Positions 12,198-23,808 of a stretch of DNA of 64,000 bases are shown here, piece after piece. Position 1 is the first letter of the stretch; every line of letters starts with the position of its first letter. The DNA lies in contig JARVKI010000048.1 of NCBI GenBank assembly GCA_036674765.1, positions 124,001 through 188,000 of the forward strand, read 5' to 3'. Under the pieces are notes generated by a model, which saw only the letters and a program-made list of their open reading frames with translations, had not been told where the DNA came from and searched no databases. The stretch is from Seiridium cupressi. Its lineage: Eukaryota > Ascomycota > Sordariomycetes > Amphisphaeriales > Sporocadaceae. A program made the position numbers and the translations under genes.

Positions 12198-12646
12198 GTT
12201 GATGATACCTAGCTTGTAAGTGTGGTGAACGAATTATATTGTGACGTGTGGAGTTGAGCTACTGGGATGTTTTAAGTAAGTCGTATTCCAGTATTGTGAG
12301 TGAGTCACTTTAAGACGACTCATACGCAGTGGGGAAACCTTACACGCCTTTTGAATCGCATGCATATTAATCGTGTACCTCAGGTATACCACCATCAGGC
12401 TTATCGGCACTTCAACATATTATCAGTCACTACATCGTGAACCCTGTTGCTCAAATTCCATCTCTATATACCGCCATTCTTCCAAATAAAGCTCGGTAGC
12501 TGGCCGGTGCGCACGTGATTACAGGGCTGACCGTGATTAGAAGTAGCTCGTTTACATAAGTATCAACTCGATTCAAACAAATTCACGTAATTTATCATAT
12601 ATAAGGAAAAGATATCTTCTGGTTGAAGATGTCATATCAACATAGC
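12198..12646. other. Promoter region of the GST gene
   Basis: 449 bp between the GST start and the 3' end of the ankyrin pseudogene. A TATATAG-like element lies on the minus strand near 12467-12474. No coding sequence seen. Confidence 0.4.
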
Positions 12647-15388
12647 TCATTCCCTACCACCAGAATCGCTTCCTCCATCCTTGCGTCCGAAAGCAACTTC
12701 CCTCTCTCCCCCATCTCCATGACCAGACGCCTCCTCGTCTTCCTTGTGTATTTCATACTCACTATCAGAAACATTGCTCTCGGAATCACTTTCAAGCCAT
12801 GAGTCATCCTCCTCGTCGAAAGGAGAAACCTCTAACCTAGCCTTTGAGGCCTCAATGAACTCTTCAATGCTCTGAACAGCAAGCTCCACGTCTCCCTTTC
12901 GTACGTCCAATTCGATAGCTCTGAACGTTTCTGCCTCCCAGTCGATCTTCGCCGTCACCTTGGCGTCAGTGAACTTTCGCAGCGCACGTCTTGCTTCGTC
13001 CGTATCTCCTGTTTGAATGGCGGACAGGACTTGCTCGAGCTCTGCGCATTCTCTATGAATCATTCGGTCTCTTACATCCCGCAAGAGATGCTCAAAGGCC
13101 TGGATTTCTTCCGTCGAGGGCGATCTCCACCTAGGAAGATCGGTCAGATCGCGGTGCATACTATATCACAAATATTCCAATGGTGCCCATCCAATAGAGT
13201 TTACAGCCCTTATGTCAATATTTGCAATCTTCCCCTGGCTCAAATGTTGCATGATATCGTAGCTGCCAGAAGACGCTGTGTGATGCAGGATATTCCAGCC
13301 TTCATTATCTGTGACATCTGTCTGAGCCCCCGCTTGGAGCAACAAACGAACCATGTGGGGATTCTGTTTACGGATTGCCCAAAGCAGTGGAGTCATACCG
13401 CCCTTGTCCCTGGTCTCCAACATGGAGCCAGAACCAGCGTCCATTAGATCCGCAAAATATCGTTCAATCCCAGATGCTGCTTCCGAGGAGCGGCTCAGCT
13501 CATGCAGAACCGAATTGCCTTCAGCGTCGCGGACATGTAGCGATGCACCCCTCTGTATCAGAAATGTCACCATTGCGAAACCTTCCTCATCGGCAACCTG
13601 TATCGCGTCAAATAGAGCAGGACGGCCATATCTATCAACATGATCAATGTCACACCCGGCATTAAGAAGGGATTCAGCAAAGTGCTCAAGATGGTTCATT
13701 GCGGCCAGATGCAGAGGTGTGTTGCCTCCAAAATCCATCTTCTTTACGTCTGCTCCATGTTCGATGAGGCACTGAAGTTCATCGAATCTTCGCAATCTGC
13801 ATGCTAAATGCAATGGTGTTTGGCCTGTCATATCCCAGTCGTTTATTGCAGTTGGTTGGGCCGTGAGAGCCTCTTTCAAGCCATGTCCACTGCGAATAGC
13901 TGTATGAATCATCGTGGTTGTTTCTTCTTCCCCTGCCAGGTCAATTATCAATCGGGAGATGTAAATATGACGGTCTGTCGGGTTTTTGTATCTATCAAGT
14001 AGCCTTCGAGATTCCCTTGCTGCTGCTCTTTCAGAACGCTGATTAGCACATGTATGACTACTTCGCAAGTAAACATACCTTATTGTAGATGTGTCTCGCA
14101 GCGTCGAACTACAGTTTTTCACTCAATAAAGTACTGTGTCCCACTGCTCGAACCTCACAGCATACTGTCATGATTATCAGGTAAGATCATTGCCTCATTA
14201 GCAGACCAAACGTACCTCAAAAATAGATTCTCTGAAAAGACCTACGTCCATTGGGGATGTACGTGTTCTGGTAAGCCATTGGAAGGCATCGTTCTCGGAC
14301 CGTTCATCTATGATTACCCATGCGACTGACCACTCTACAACGACAGGGATGCTAAGAGAAATCGAAATATTTGCCCCATTGACGTATGCTGCGACGTGTA
14401 ATGCTCGCCGAGCCAGCCATTTGAGAAATCGATAGTTCATCTCGAACCGCCCCTTACGACACGAGCAAGCGCATGGGCTAGTGGACAATGGCCAGAACGA
14501 GCGAATCGAGACAACTCGCACTGATGATGTGTGACAGCTACAGGTACAGGGATCATAGCCTTTCTCTAGCAGCTTGCTCGGATAATCACTGTGTGCAGCT
14601 GATGCTTCCCAGAGGACGTCGTTGTTGGGCAGGGAGTACGCATCTCGAGTTGTGCCGTGGTTTGTCGTAACAGCATGGATCTCCACGAGTAATTTGGTCT
14701 GAGATCGTTGTTCTTGCCTGGTTCGCAAGCAGCCGTTAGTCAGATGTCTAACATAAAAACCGTTCTCAAGAGGCCTATCGTATCATTGGAATTGGGAAAA
14801 GCGGTTTGGCGGTTGATATATTAATTCGCTAGTCACAGCGCGATAAGACGCGGCACTGTCCCACCATTGCAAAAACACAGAATCACTCACCGCGAAGCGC
14901 GGAATGCAAGAATATTCATTGCAAACTGCAGATATCCCTGTTTCCTTCGAGCCCTTTCGCAGAGGCTAGTAATCTTCGATTTTTCCCATATCCATTTCGC
15001 CCGAATTCTTTTCGAAAGACGCTGCTGTACAGCGACCTCGCAGTCATTTGCCAAAGGTTGAAGCTGTGATAGAAGTCCTAGGAGCTCAGACTTGAGTCGT
15101 TGGATTTACCAAGGCTCGTTAGCAACGATGTTGTTTAGTGAATCATCGGATCGAATCAATTCGAAGCACATGTCGACTTCATCGTACAGAGCACCAAGAA
15201 CTTTTAGCTAAATGTCGGGTGAGAAACCATCCGAGTATATGGAGAAGTGTAGAGCATACCTCGGACAAAAGCTCGTCCAATTCCTGTCGCGTGTTAGCGA
15301 CAGCTTGAATAGTACGAATGAGCTTCGGAATCGTAGCCAGAGCTTGCCCGATGGCAATGAAGCTCGCAGCAGCCCCGACAACCTCCAT
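12647..15388 (-). pseudogene. Ankyrin-repeat protein gene with two in-frame stops
   Basis: Five exons fit one frame-consistent model: 15260-15388, 14891-15207, 14216-14717, 14079-14108 and 12647-14038, with clean GT..AG introns of 52, 173, 107 and 40 nt. Exon 1 encodes MEVVGAAASFIAIGQAL, typical of the fungal N-terminal domain of STAND and ankyrin proteins. Exon 5 holds several ankyrin repeats (TPLHLACRL, TPLHLAAMN, TPLLWAIRK, NILHHTASS), then an acidic Asp/Glu/Ser-rich C-terminus. Two stops interrupt the model: TAA at 15106-15108 within exon 2, and TGA at 13166-13168 between the ankyrin block and the SMHRDLTDLPRW tail. Protein-like sequence continues in the same frame after each stop. Each could arise by one transition (CAA or CAG to TAA/TAG-type, CGA or TGG to TGA). 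I infer a recently inactivated gene; sequencing error or readthrough is possible. Confidence 0.75.
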
Positions 15389-16282
15389 TTTCGGTTTCGC
15401 AACAGAGAAGTGTTATCGTTGTTCCATACGGTCTGCGACAATGAACGCCGGCTCAAAGCGGACTTGCAGGAAGGAGTGTAAGAAGCGGGGAGTCATGCTG
15501 TTTAATGGTGGGAAAGGAACACGTCAGGCTCTGCACTCGGAGGCTGAGCATACATTTCAAATTGCATGACCGACCATGTTCGCCAATCCGAGCGCATCTG
15601 TAGCCTCACCACCAATGATTTGGTTGGCGAGGCATATCGTTAGGCGCTTTATTTCATGCAGCTACTGCATCCCGACTTACAGGCGCACTCGACGGCTTTT
15701 CTGGCGCACAAAGTATATCCTAGACAGCGATTATCTCAAGCTGATCAATACTACGAGTTAGGAATGGAGCATCAGTGACTTTGAATGTCACATCCTCCTC
15801 TGGCAAAGAATCAAACGGTGAATGGATTTCGAACCAGTTCGAGCAGCACTGAAAGCGGTCATCCCAGGAAGGCAATGCGTTTAGGATGGTTGCACGACAT
15901 ACAAGTAGCCAAAGTCAGAATGGGGCAAAACTCATATTTTACACGTTGGTATCGCTAGTCTCGCCTCGCCACTTTCCTCCTTTCTACCCGCTTCTGGCCC
16001 GGGCTTGTGCAGCCGAAGTCGCGACACCCTGAATTGGTAAGAACCACTGGCCAGTTGTAATATTATGCATATATATAGTTTGAGTAGATGACACTCATAA
16101 CCCGAGCCTCGCCAGCGATAGGCCGGAGCATATCTGTCAAGGCAGAGTCACAGGTTCCCTCAAAAGGCACCTATAAGTGCTGGTGTCGCAAACCACCACG
16201 ATTTCCCATAACGCTTATCCCAATAAGCCTAGAGAGCATTAGGTGTCTCCCCATTAATATCTCGTGATTAAAAGCCGTCATT
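15389..16282. other. Spacer upstream of the ankyrin pseudogene
   Basis: About 0.9 kb between the 5' end of the ankyrin pseudogene and the 3' end of the alpha/beta hydrolase. Both lie on the minus strand, so this should contain the old ankyrin promoter. No supported ORF or RNA. Confidence 0.4.
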
Positions 16283-18938
16283 TCATCGTACGCCAGCCCG
16301 GAAGCTCCGCCCTCTCTCCCGTTGGGCGCCGGTCGCCTTGTTCCAGTCCTCCCACTCCTTGGATATCTCCATGAGGACATTGCCCATGACGGTCGCGCTG
16401 GCCATGAGTCCGTGGCCTTCACCTTCGAGGACACGCACTTCACATCTACGCATCGTCTTGCCAAGCCACCTCACGTTCTCTACAGGAACGCGGTTATCCC
16501 TGCTTCCATGATGGATCACTACCGGCCGTGTGATATCGACGTACCTGAAGCCGATAGTGTGTCGTCGCTCCAAACATACTAGTAGGTCAACGGCCGGATT
16601 TGCGCCCGTCGTTGCGAGATCCCAAATCGCATGCGTGAGGCGGTTGTCGTAGCTCATCTGCCGCTCCTTATCCGCCAGGGCGTCTGTAGCTGCGTCAAGT
16701 ACCGCATTTTGTGACGGATTGAACTCGGAGTCCTCAGGCCTAATCTGGTCCATGTTCTCGGTGGCATGGGGCGGCGCCGTCTTGTCGCCGTTGTCGAGTG
16801 GATAATGAGCCGTGTTCTCCTTATCGGGGCCAGGAGTCACATCCCGGCGTCCCGCAGTAGTCGCGGCCGATTTCCGTTTGGATCGTTTTTGGTTCTTAGG
16901 GAGTGAACTTGTAATGGAACTGCTCGTCGCAGTCATGAATGAACTGTTGGCGGCTTTGAGGAAAGGAGTAGGAAGGGCGCGGAGGATGCGCTGCGAAGTA
17001 GGGATAGCATTAGTAGGTGGCATGGCCTGTGATGTGCCGAAAACGTTCATTTGTGATGGTGGTATCCATGGCGCTAACAAGTGTATACGCCCACGAATGT
17101 GCTGTGGCATCCGGAGTGCCGTTGCAAGTGCATAGATGGCTCCTGCTGAATGTGCAAGTATGGAGAACTTGGTTATTTTCAGAGCCTGACAAATCGCATA
17201 AACGTCATCTGTGAGGGCATTAGTCAGGCAGCATTATCGGTCAGGACACAAGCAACCTACCAGGCCAACTCAAAGGAGTGGCTGTACCATCTGCATAGGA
17301 TTCACTGTCGCCTACACCGGGGCGATCGGGCGTAATGAGCCGCAGTTTCAAGGTCAGAGCAAGCTCGTCATAAAAAGCTGTGATATACCTCGTCAAGCCC
17401 ATGCCCACACAGCAGAACACTGCTGAGCCCTCTGAGTCACCCACTTCGGAAAATGATATTACTCGACCCGTTTGTGGGTGCTTGATTTTCTGAGACAAGC
17501 GGGGAGAGCAAAGATAGGATTCCACAGCGTCATCCACGGAATCGACACTTCTCGGCCTTTCGTAGCTGATGACATGTTCGGGAGACGTCACCGACTTCTC
17601 TTCTTCGAGGTTTTTGGAAGCCCCAGACAGTCGCTTTAGCCTGGAGCTGCTTCGCTTCATCTTGAGTGCATCTCCTGGCTCTGGTGTTGTGCGCCCCGAC
17701 TTCCGCCTCTCGGTGCTGCGAGCACTCCTACGCCTGCTTGAGTAGACAGCAGGGTATGGCGCGCCCTCCTCGAGCGGGTCTTCTGGTAGTATCTTACTGT
17801 CCCTTCCACTCTTCCCATCATGCGAGGCCCTGCTGGTAGACGCGCTCAATCTGTTCGACTTGGACATGTCTGCTTGGAGGATTTCATCTTTTCTCCTCCT
17901 GGTATCAGCCTCCGATGATGACCGCGCCGGTTGTCGCCGCTTTAACAAAGCCATGTCTGCTAGGCGATCGTGCTCCTCGTTTTCCGGTATGATATCGTTC
18001 ATCCCGTTTTCACTATCCCGTTTTGATCGCGTGGATCTTTGTGAGGCTCTCTTCGCACTCGAGCCAGTCTTGCGAAGGGAAGACTCGCGCAGGGGAATTG
18101 GTCGTTGAACCGACTGATCAAGTGACGGACTCAGTTGTGGCAACGAGTCTCGCGTCGTAGGATCGTGGTTCGCTGGTTCCTCACTGATCGAGGACTCGAC
18201 AATTGACGGGTCCTGCCGCGGAGACAATGCGCCGCTTGTATTATCGTAGGTTCCGCCGGCTCCAAAACTTGAGCGCTTGCGGTCAGCTTCGCTTGCACGC
18301 AGTCTTTCTTTAGAGCTCATGTACATGAGCCCTTTTTGATTACGGCCCGACTTCTTCCCCCAACTGTCATGCGATCGCCTGTGGTGTAATTCTGGGGTGG
18401 TTGCTGATCCCCGTTCGATCGAGAGGTTCCCGATGCTGCGGGTATCATCGTGCGACGATGCAGAGCTCCTGGAGGACGGGCGGGAGGAGCGCAAGAGGGA
18501 CCTGAGCCCACCGGAGGATTCGCGATGCGGGGATTTTGGCGACTTGGGAGCTGTCAGTACGGAGAGGCCGGATGGCTTCGGCGCTGTTCGAATGACGGGC
18601 GGGCTCGCAGCCAATTCGTCCAGAGGAACGACGTCGTCCTTGGCTCCAAGTGAGGGCGACCGGAATGCGCCGTAGTCAAGGCCGAAGCTTCCTCCCGGCG
18701 AGGCAGGCACGGACAGGCTGTGCTTCTCGAAATAGGAGTTTGCCGGCTCGGAAATGCCTGATAAACTGGTGATCAAGGACGAGATGACCTCGGGCGAAGC
18801 AGGCGTAACTGCGCGACCGTCGCTGTTACGCACGTCGGGTCGGAGCGACTTGGTTCGAGGCTGGTGGTGAGCTTGCCGGGGAATAGGGGGTACATAAGAG
18901 CCGCCGGCGGAAGTCGAATTCGACGGCGCGTAATCCAT
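16283..18938 (-). CDS. Alpha/beta hydrolase with long disordered N-terminus
   Basis: Two exons, 17261-18938 and 16283-17208 (52-nt intron, donor GTAGGT), giving 867 residues. Residues 1-470 are low-complexity and rich in Ser, Arg, Pro and charged residues (SRPSSRSSASS-type), predicted disordered and likely phosphorylated. The hydrolase fold follows: ISFSEVGDSEG, RLITPDRPGVGDS, and the nucleophile elbow AHSAGA made just after the splice (ITKFSILAHSAGAIYALAT). A large insertion, basic and Ser/Thr-rich, precedes the acid loop HHGSRDNRVP, and the His is in EGEGHGLM. The Ser-Asp-His triad is therefore present. The substrate is unknown; esterase or lipase activity is inferred only from the fold. 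Confidence 0.85.
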
Positions 18939-20803
18939 GGTCTCGTTGGCAAAGCAATACGGTCGGGTAACCTAATTCAACAGCTGGGACGGTCGAATTT
19001 GCCTAATTGCGACCGACTAGTCCTGCGTGTCTGCCGCCTGTCCGCGCTCCTGCATGTAAGAGAGTTCAGGATTGCTGCCGGGCGAATGCAGCGTGTAGGT
19101 TTTGAGACGTAGATACTGCTCAAGACAGAAATGGCCCACAGGGTCCTGCGGTACGGGACAAGGTTAGTCGAAGTCAAGGAACACCCGGGCACCGCTGGGA
19201 CCTAGCACTACGCGCAACTAGGGCGGGTCGGAGGATCGAAAGGGCTGTTGGATCTGTCCGCGCGCAGGACGGATAGATTAACTTGCACTTGGGGAAGGGG
19301 TATAGAGGCAAGCGGGAGCGGCAGAAGCAGAGTAATGTGCACCAGCTCGCGGTCATGGTGTGCAGCTGCAAATGTTTCAAGTCAGGGGCAGGTGAATCAA
19401 ATTCGGACGATGGATGCGTGACCTCGCTATGCACTCCAGTGAAATTGCAGCGTGACAATGGACGCTAACTGGAGACCGTACTTAGATCGCCAGGTCAAAG
19501 CTCTGTGCTATGTGGGCTCTGATCCATGTCAAGAAGTCGATTCCTACAATGCGAGATTGCGACCCTGAAAATGTGGATGCTCATCATCATGTGCAGCAGT
19601 GGGAAGATTTGGTCCAAAGCTTGCGACTCAACCCAACGGGGCGACTGTCACATAGCAGGCAATTGCTTTTCGTTACCATGGCAATCTGACATCTTCTAGC
19701 CATGACCCTCGAACATTTTGGTTTCAGCCCTCTTGCTCCAACCTAATCTTCTATTGACAAGCTTGCTCCGAATATGGTATCGACCGGTCCCTCGGGTCTT
19801 AAGCGGGGGCTCTACATATTTATCCATCCGCATGCGGGCTGGCGCCAATGACAGGCTACGCAGAGCCCCTGAACCGCTAATGGCTTTGTATCTGAATTGT
19901 GTTCGACACACCACAAAGATTTGGAATCGTGTGCTGTTTCGATATACATAGATAGCCCGTTAAATTAGAGTAAACATCATCCAAGTTCTTTTATTCGTCG
20001 CGAGAGCTGGTGTCTCGTTTATCCTTTGGTTATGTTGCATTACGGAAATTTGCATGGCGTTACATTGTTTTCCATGTCACAGTGATAACTGGCGCTTACG
20101 AACTTCGTCACATCCGGGGAAATGACTTATGGTACATGTATGGCTCCTTCGATACTGTTCAGTTCTCCTAGCTGATCATATTCAGCAACCTGACAATAAG
20201 TCAGCGCATTACTGAGCAAGGAAAGGCAATTGTGGCTCGGCAAAAGCCAGAAGCATTCCCGGAGACATGGGTGCATTGAGCTCCCCACATTTGCGCTCGG
20301 GAGTATATGCAGCGCTAGGACCAGCCTCGATCTGAGCATTGTCAGCGATGTACATACTGACTGATTGACAGCAAAATCGGGGACTCGGGGACTTGAGGCG
20401 TCGAACAGCTCGGTCATTATAATAAAACATTGATCATACGAATATAGTCACGTAATTTCGCAGATACTCAGGCCATTACCTCGATATGTAGAAATCAGAG
20501 ACCAACCACCACCAACGGCCAGAAGAACTACCGTAACAAAAGCCCCTAGTTTGCCGCATATTGCGACAGCCAGGGGTGGGTGGAATACGTCATACCCATC
20601 CTCTTCGTGGTCAGCACGAAACAAGGCAGATAAAGCATGATGCACCTCATTTGATGAACGCGTCTTCCACCAAAAAAATATTCCTATCCTCCAACTCATG
20701 CTTAAGACTTCGAAACGAGATCCCTTGCGATAGTCGCACGTGCATCATTTTGAGAAAGCATCACGAAGTTTGTTGTGGAAGCGCATTGCGCACCGTCTCC
20801 ACC
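18939..20803. other. Divergent intergenic region (1.9 kb)
   Basis: It lies between the divergent alpha/beta hydrolase and sterol-desaturase-like genes and contains both promoters. ORFs on the minus strand at 20127-20699 include a hydrophobic stretch (KLGAFVTVVLLAVGGGW), but I could not join them into a frame-consistent gene. No repeats or RNA genes recognised. Confidence 0.4.
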
Positions 20804-21799
20804 ATGTTGGACGTTCTCTTATCTCTGCCGATCCTATCCTACTTCGCTGCGCCAGCCTTGACATCTTGGTCAACGTCGCTCAATCTCCTATTCTTTTACA
20901 TGACATGGATGACCCTCGTCCTGTCGCATTCGCCGTTGAAGATTGAGCTAGTCGGCACTCTGGCTGTTCGCGTGGCTTTATGGCTGGTCCCCTCCATCGT
21001 CTTCCTGTTGTTCGATACCGGCATACCAAGCCTGTCAGAGTCGATCAAACACTTTGGGTCGACATCTCTACCGCGGCGCGATGCAGCGAGCCTGGTCAGG
21101 CAGATACTCCTCGCTGTCGTGAATCTGGTTCTCTTCAGCGCAGTGCAGGCTGGTCTGTCGATTGGCGCCTCCACATTGCTCAACGGCCCGCTCTTCAAGA
21201 CGTCTACGACGTTACCGCTCCCTTGGCAGATCATTAAGCACATCGGGTGGCTATATACTTCTCGCGAGGTCTTCACGTATTACATCCATCGCTTCATTCT
21301 GCACACCCGTGGCCCAATGACGGATCTGCATAGAAGATACGCGCACTGTCACCAGGGAGCACCCTACTCTCTTATGGTGTACTCGGATCATCCCTTGCCC
21401 CTGATGTTGCACCGCCTGCTACCTGTCTATCTGCCATCTCTGCTGATCCGCCCGCATCTGTTGACATACTTCCTTTTCACGGTGCTGACTACCATCGAAG
21501 ACATGCTGTCAATGTCAGGTTACAGCATGGTCCCAGGAATCATCATGGGCGGCGTCGCCCGCCGGACGGCCACCCATTACGCTAGTGGAGGTCGCGGCAA
21601 CTACGGAGCATGGGGACTACTTGACTGGATCAACGGCACGAGTGTCGGCAGGGACGTGATGGAGGATATCCAGGACGAGGCGGAAAAGCACAGGATCAAG
21701 GAGAGAGGGGAAAAGGCAGCAAACAACGCTGGCAACTTTATTTCTGATGGCGTGGATAACATCAAGAAGAATCGAAGGAGTGGAAGGAAGAAGGATTAG
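20804..21799 (+). CDS. Sterol desaturase / fatty acid hydroxylase superfamily protein
   Basis: Single exon, 331 residues. The start is MLDVLLSLP at 20804 in a CACCATG context. The reading frame extends 81 codons upstream, but that part is hydrophilic and not membrane-like. Several hydrophobic segments cover residues 1-140, followed by YYIHRFILH and LHRRYAHCHQG, which match the first two histidine boxes of membrane di-iron hydroxylases. The third box, usually HxxHH, is weak: ARRTATHYASGGRGNYG has a single His. The C-terminus is a charged helix ending in a Lys/Arg-rich tail (KKNRRSGRKKD). An ER membrane location is likely. The altered third box raises doubt about catalysis, though fungal subfamilies do vary there. 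Confidence 0.8.
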   Translation: MLDVLLSLPILSYFAAPALTSWSTSLNLLFFYMTWMTLVLSHSPLKIELVGTLAVRVALWLVPSIVFLLFDTGIPSLSESIKHFGSTSLPRRDAASLVRQILLAVVNLVLFSAVQAGLSIGASTLLNGPLFKTSTTLPLPWQIIKHIGWLYTSREVFTYYIHRFILHTRGPMTDLHRRYAHCHQGAPYSLMVYSDHPLPLMLHRLLPVYLPSLLIRPHLLTYFLFTVLTTIEDMLSMSGYSMVPGIIMGGVARRTATHYASGGRGNYGAWGLLDWINGTSVGRDVMEDIQDEAEKHRIKERGEKAANNAGNFISDGVDNIKKNRRSGRKKD

Positions 21800-21831
21800 T
21801 ACCCGACATGAGGGTTACTAGACGACAATGT

Positions 21832-21852
21832 GACGACATGACGACATGACGA
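21832..21852. repeat. Short tandem repeat (8-bp unit)
   Basis: Two and a half copies of GACGACAT just after the desaturase stop codon. Confidence 0.6.
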
Positions 21853-21984
21853 TGCAACAACGTTTTAGCATATACAACCGGCCAATATGCTTGAATCATT
21901 TTTTGTTCATGGTGCGTTCAGTAGTTTCCTACTATGAGTCTGTGATATGGGAAGTTGTTGCCACAAGAGTGAAACGCCGTGCTT

Positions 21985-23010
21985 CTAACTCTCTTGGGAT
22001 CGATGGTTTGAATCATAGCCCGAGTCCGGTGATGCCGCCTTTCCATCGTTGGTAGAATAACTCAATATATCATTGATCAACCATTCGCCATCGAGTCCCA
22101 AATCAGCATCGCCAAGCATCTCAAAAGGGTCTGGGAAGTTGAAGTCGAGTTCCAAAAGTTCTGATATGGTGCGACGTTTCTCCACCTCCAGAGACACCTT
22201 CAGAGGCTTCGCCCGCGACTGATTGCTGGTCATTGGCTGGATTGTTGGAAGCCTGTCCTAAGCACAGCTCTGGTGCACACTGTGGCGATAACAGCTGACT
22301 TCTCGAAACTCTTGCAAGAGTGCCACCTGAAGACTCGCAAATGTGTCGATAGCTTTCTTCTTGAGTGTTTCTTCTACGATATTGAGATTCGTTTGTAGCT
22401 CTTGCTCCAAGGAGGTCCGCAGGCACGGAGGCGTCTCTCGCAGCAGAAACTGCTCGTACTGCGTGAGGTGGTCCGATCGTCCTCGAGGCACACGTGGTCG
22501 GTCGTCGTCGTAGTCCACATGATTTAAGTAGTGGCATACTAGAGGTGGGTTGTGAGAGCGTCACCTACAGGGAAATGGGATCTCTTCTGACGGGACATGT
22601 GGGAACAGGATCCTATAAACCTCTCTCCACTTTTCGACCTCGGAAACTCCACATATTGTCTTCTTTCTCTTACGCAGGAGTGTCTCCTGCTCATCGTCCA
22701 ATCCTTCAACCGGCTCCGCTTCTTTCAAAGGACACGGTGTCACGGCTCGTTGGTGAGCTTCCAGTCTGGCCTCGGTCTCATATGGGCACCAGCAGCATTT
22801 GCATCTGAATTTGGGCTGTTGGTGTTCCCTGAAGTTGTCAGAGAACTGCTGGAATTGAGGAGGTTCGTAATGATCTAATGTACTCAATTCAGTCCATGGA
22901 CACTATCCAGCCCGGTCCACAGGATTGAGGCCACCTGCCGTACTTTGATGCGTCGTATTTAAAATAGGGACAGGCGAGGAAGGATGGACAACGAAAGGCC
23001 TCGGGACTGG
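21985..23010 (-). pseudogene. Fungal C2H2-like protein gene, 5'-truncated or decayed
   Basis: Read on the minus strand, the segment near 22990-22905 encodes ACPYFKYDASKYGRWPQSCGPGW, the hallmark opening (CPF/Y-K-x-D...W-SC-GPGW) of a large family of uncharacterised fungal C2H2-type proteins. An intron (GTGTCC..CAG) then leads to FREHQQPKFRCKCCW, EARLEAHQRA and SEVEKWREVYRILFP, also family hallmarks. The C-terminal part follows in VDYDDDRPRVPRG, the YEQFLLRETPP region and an acidic tail ending at 21985. Problems: no start codon is found upstream of the CPYFKYD segment, where a stop intervenes. The spliced histidine region is shorter than usual. The junction after IPFP needs either a 30-nt intron (22539-22568) or a lost acceptor. 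I infer a degenerate copy; an unrecognised upstream exon is possible. Confidence 0.55.
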
Positions 23011-23808
23011 AAGAGATGAAATCTAAAATTCAGTTGATGTTCAATTGGAGAATAACGCTGGGATCTTCAACATATAAGAGCATTGTCAATTTCGATTTGA
23101 GAAAAAAGTTTGAGTTGCCGCATTCGCCGGTCGAGTCGGTGCCGTGTATTGGTGTCTGCATCCTAACGCGCAGCCGCGCAAACCAAATCTGCGCACGTCG
23201 ATGCATTGCAATTCGGCATAAAGGTGGTATTAACAACCAATAGCAGAATTTAACATTCTTAAAAACCTTAACCTCGCTAAGTAGAAACGGAACTAAAGGC
23301 ATTCCTTGAGTTCGATATAACATGAATAATACAGACTTCTCTGGTATTGCTAGAAGCTATTCTAAAAATCGATCTAGGATTTGAGACCGCAATTAGAACT
23401 TGTGATAGTACTGGACTAAACGGGAGTCTAGCTAGCGGCCAGGGATGTGATGGCGTGGAAAGCCGACCTAGAGTGAAGGCTTGCGGCACACCAAACATGT
23501 TTCAAGCTTGTCCCTCAACTTTCGTCAGCAAGCCCTCCCCTCATATGCCTTCACCAGCCGCATCTGATGTCAGCCTTGTAAGGCTGGGAGCACAGCGACA
23601 AGAATTGTCGGGCCCCATCGCGGCGTCCCTATTTCTCATGAAGGTGTTCGTAACCTTTGCCCATTCACGGCGACCCACTACCGCCTTTCCTCCGCTACGT
23701 TGTGATCTGCTTGGAATACCAACGAGCGTTCCCGGAAAGGTTCCTTTTGCTATACACGGATCAAATATCCAGGACCAGGCACCGACCTCGCATCGTTCTG
23801 CGTGGTCT
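23011..23808. other. Spacer upstream of the C2H2-like relic and downstream of homoaconitase
   Basis: AT-rich in its left half (about 23030-23420). ORFs here are mostly antisense shadows of each other. No missing 5' exon of the C2H2-like gene could be recognised. Confidence 0.35.

Noticed and set aside
15106..15137. A short intron to bypass the TAA in the ankyrin gene
   Set aside because: The only GT..AG available (GTAAAT to CTAG) is about 32 nt, shorter than fungal introns allow, and shifts the frame.
20127..20699. Small membrane-protein gene on the minus strand
   Set aside because: A hydrophobic stretch is present, but no donor/acceptor pair keeps the frame between the candidate exons.
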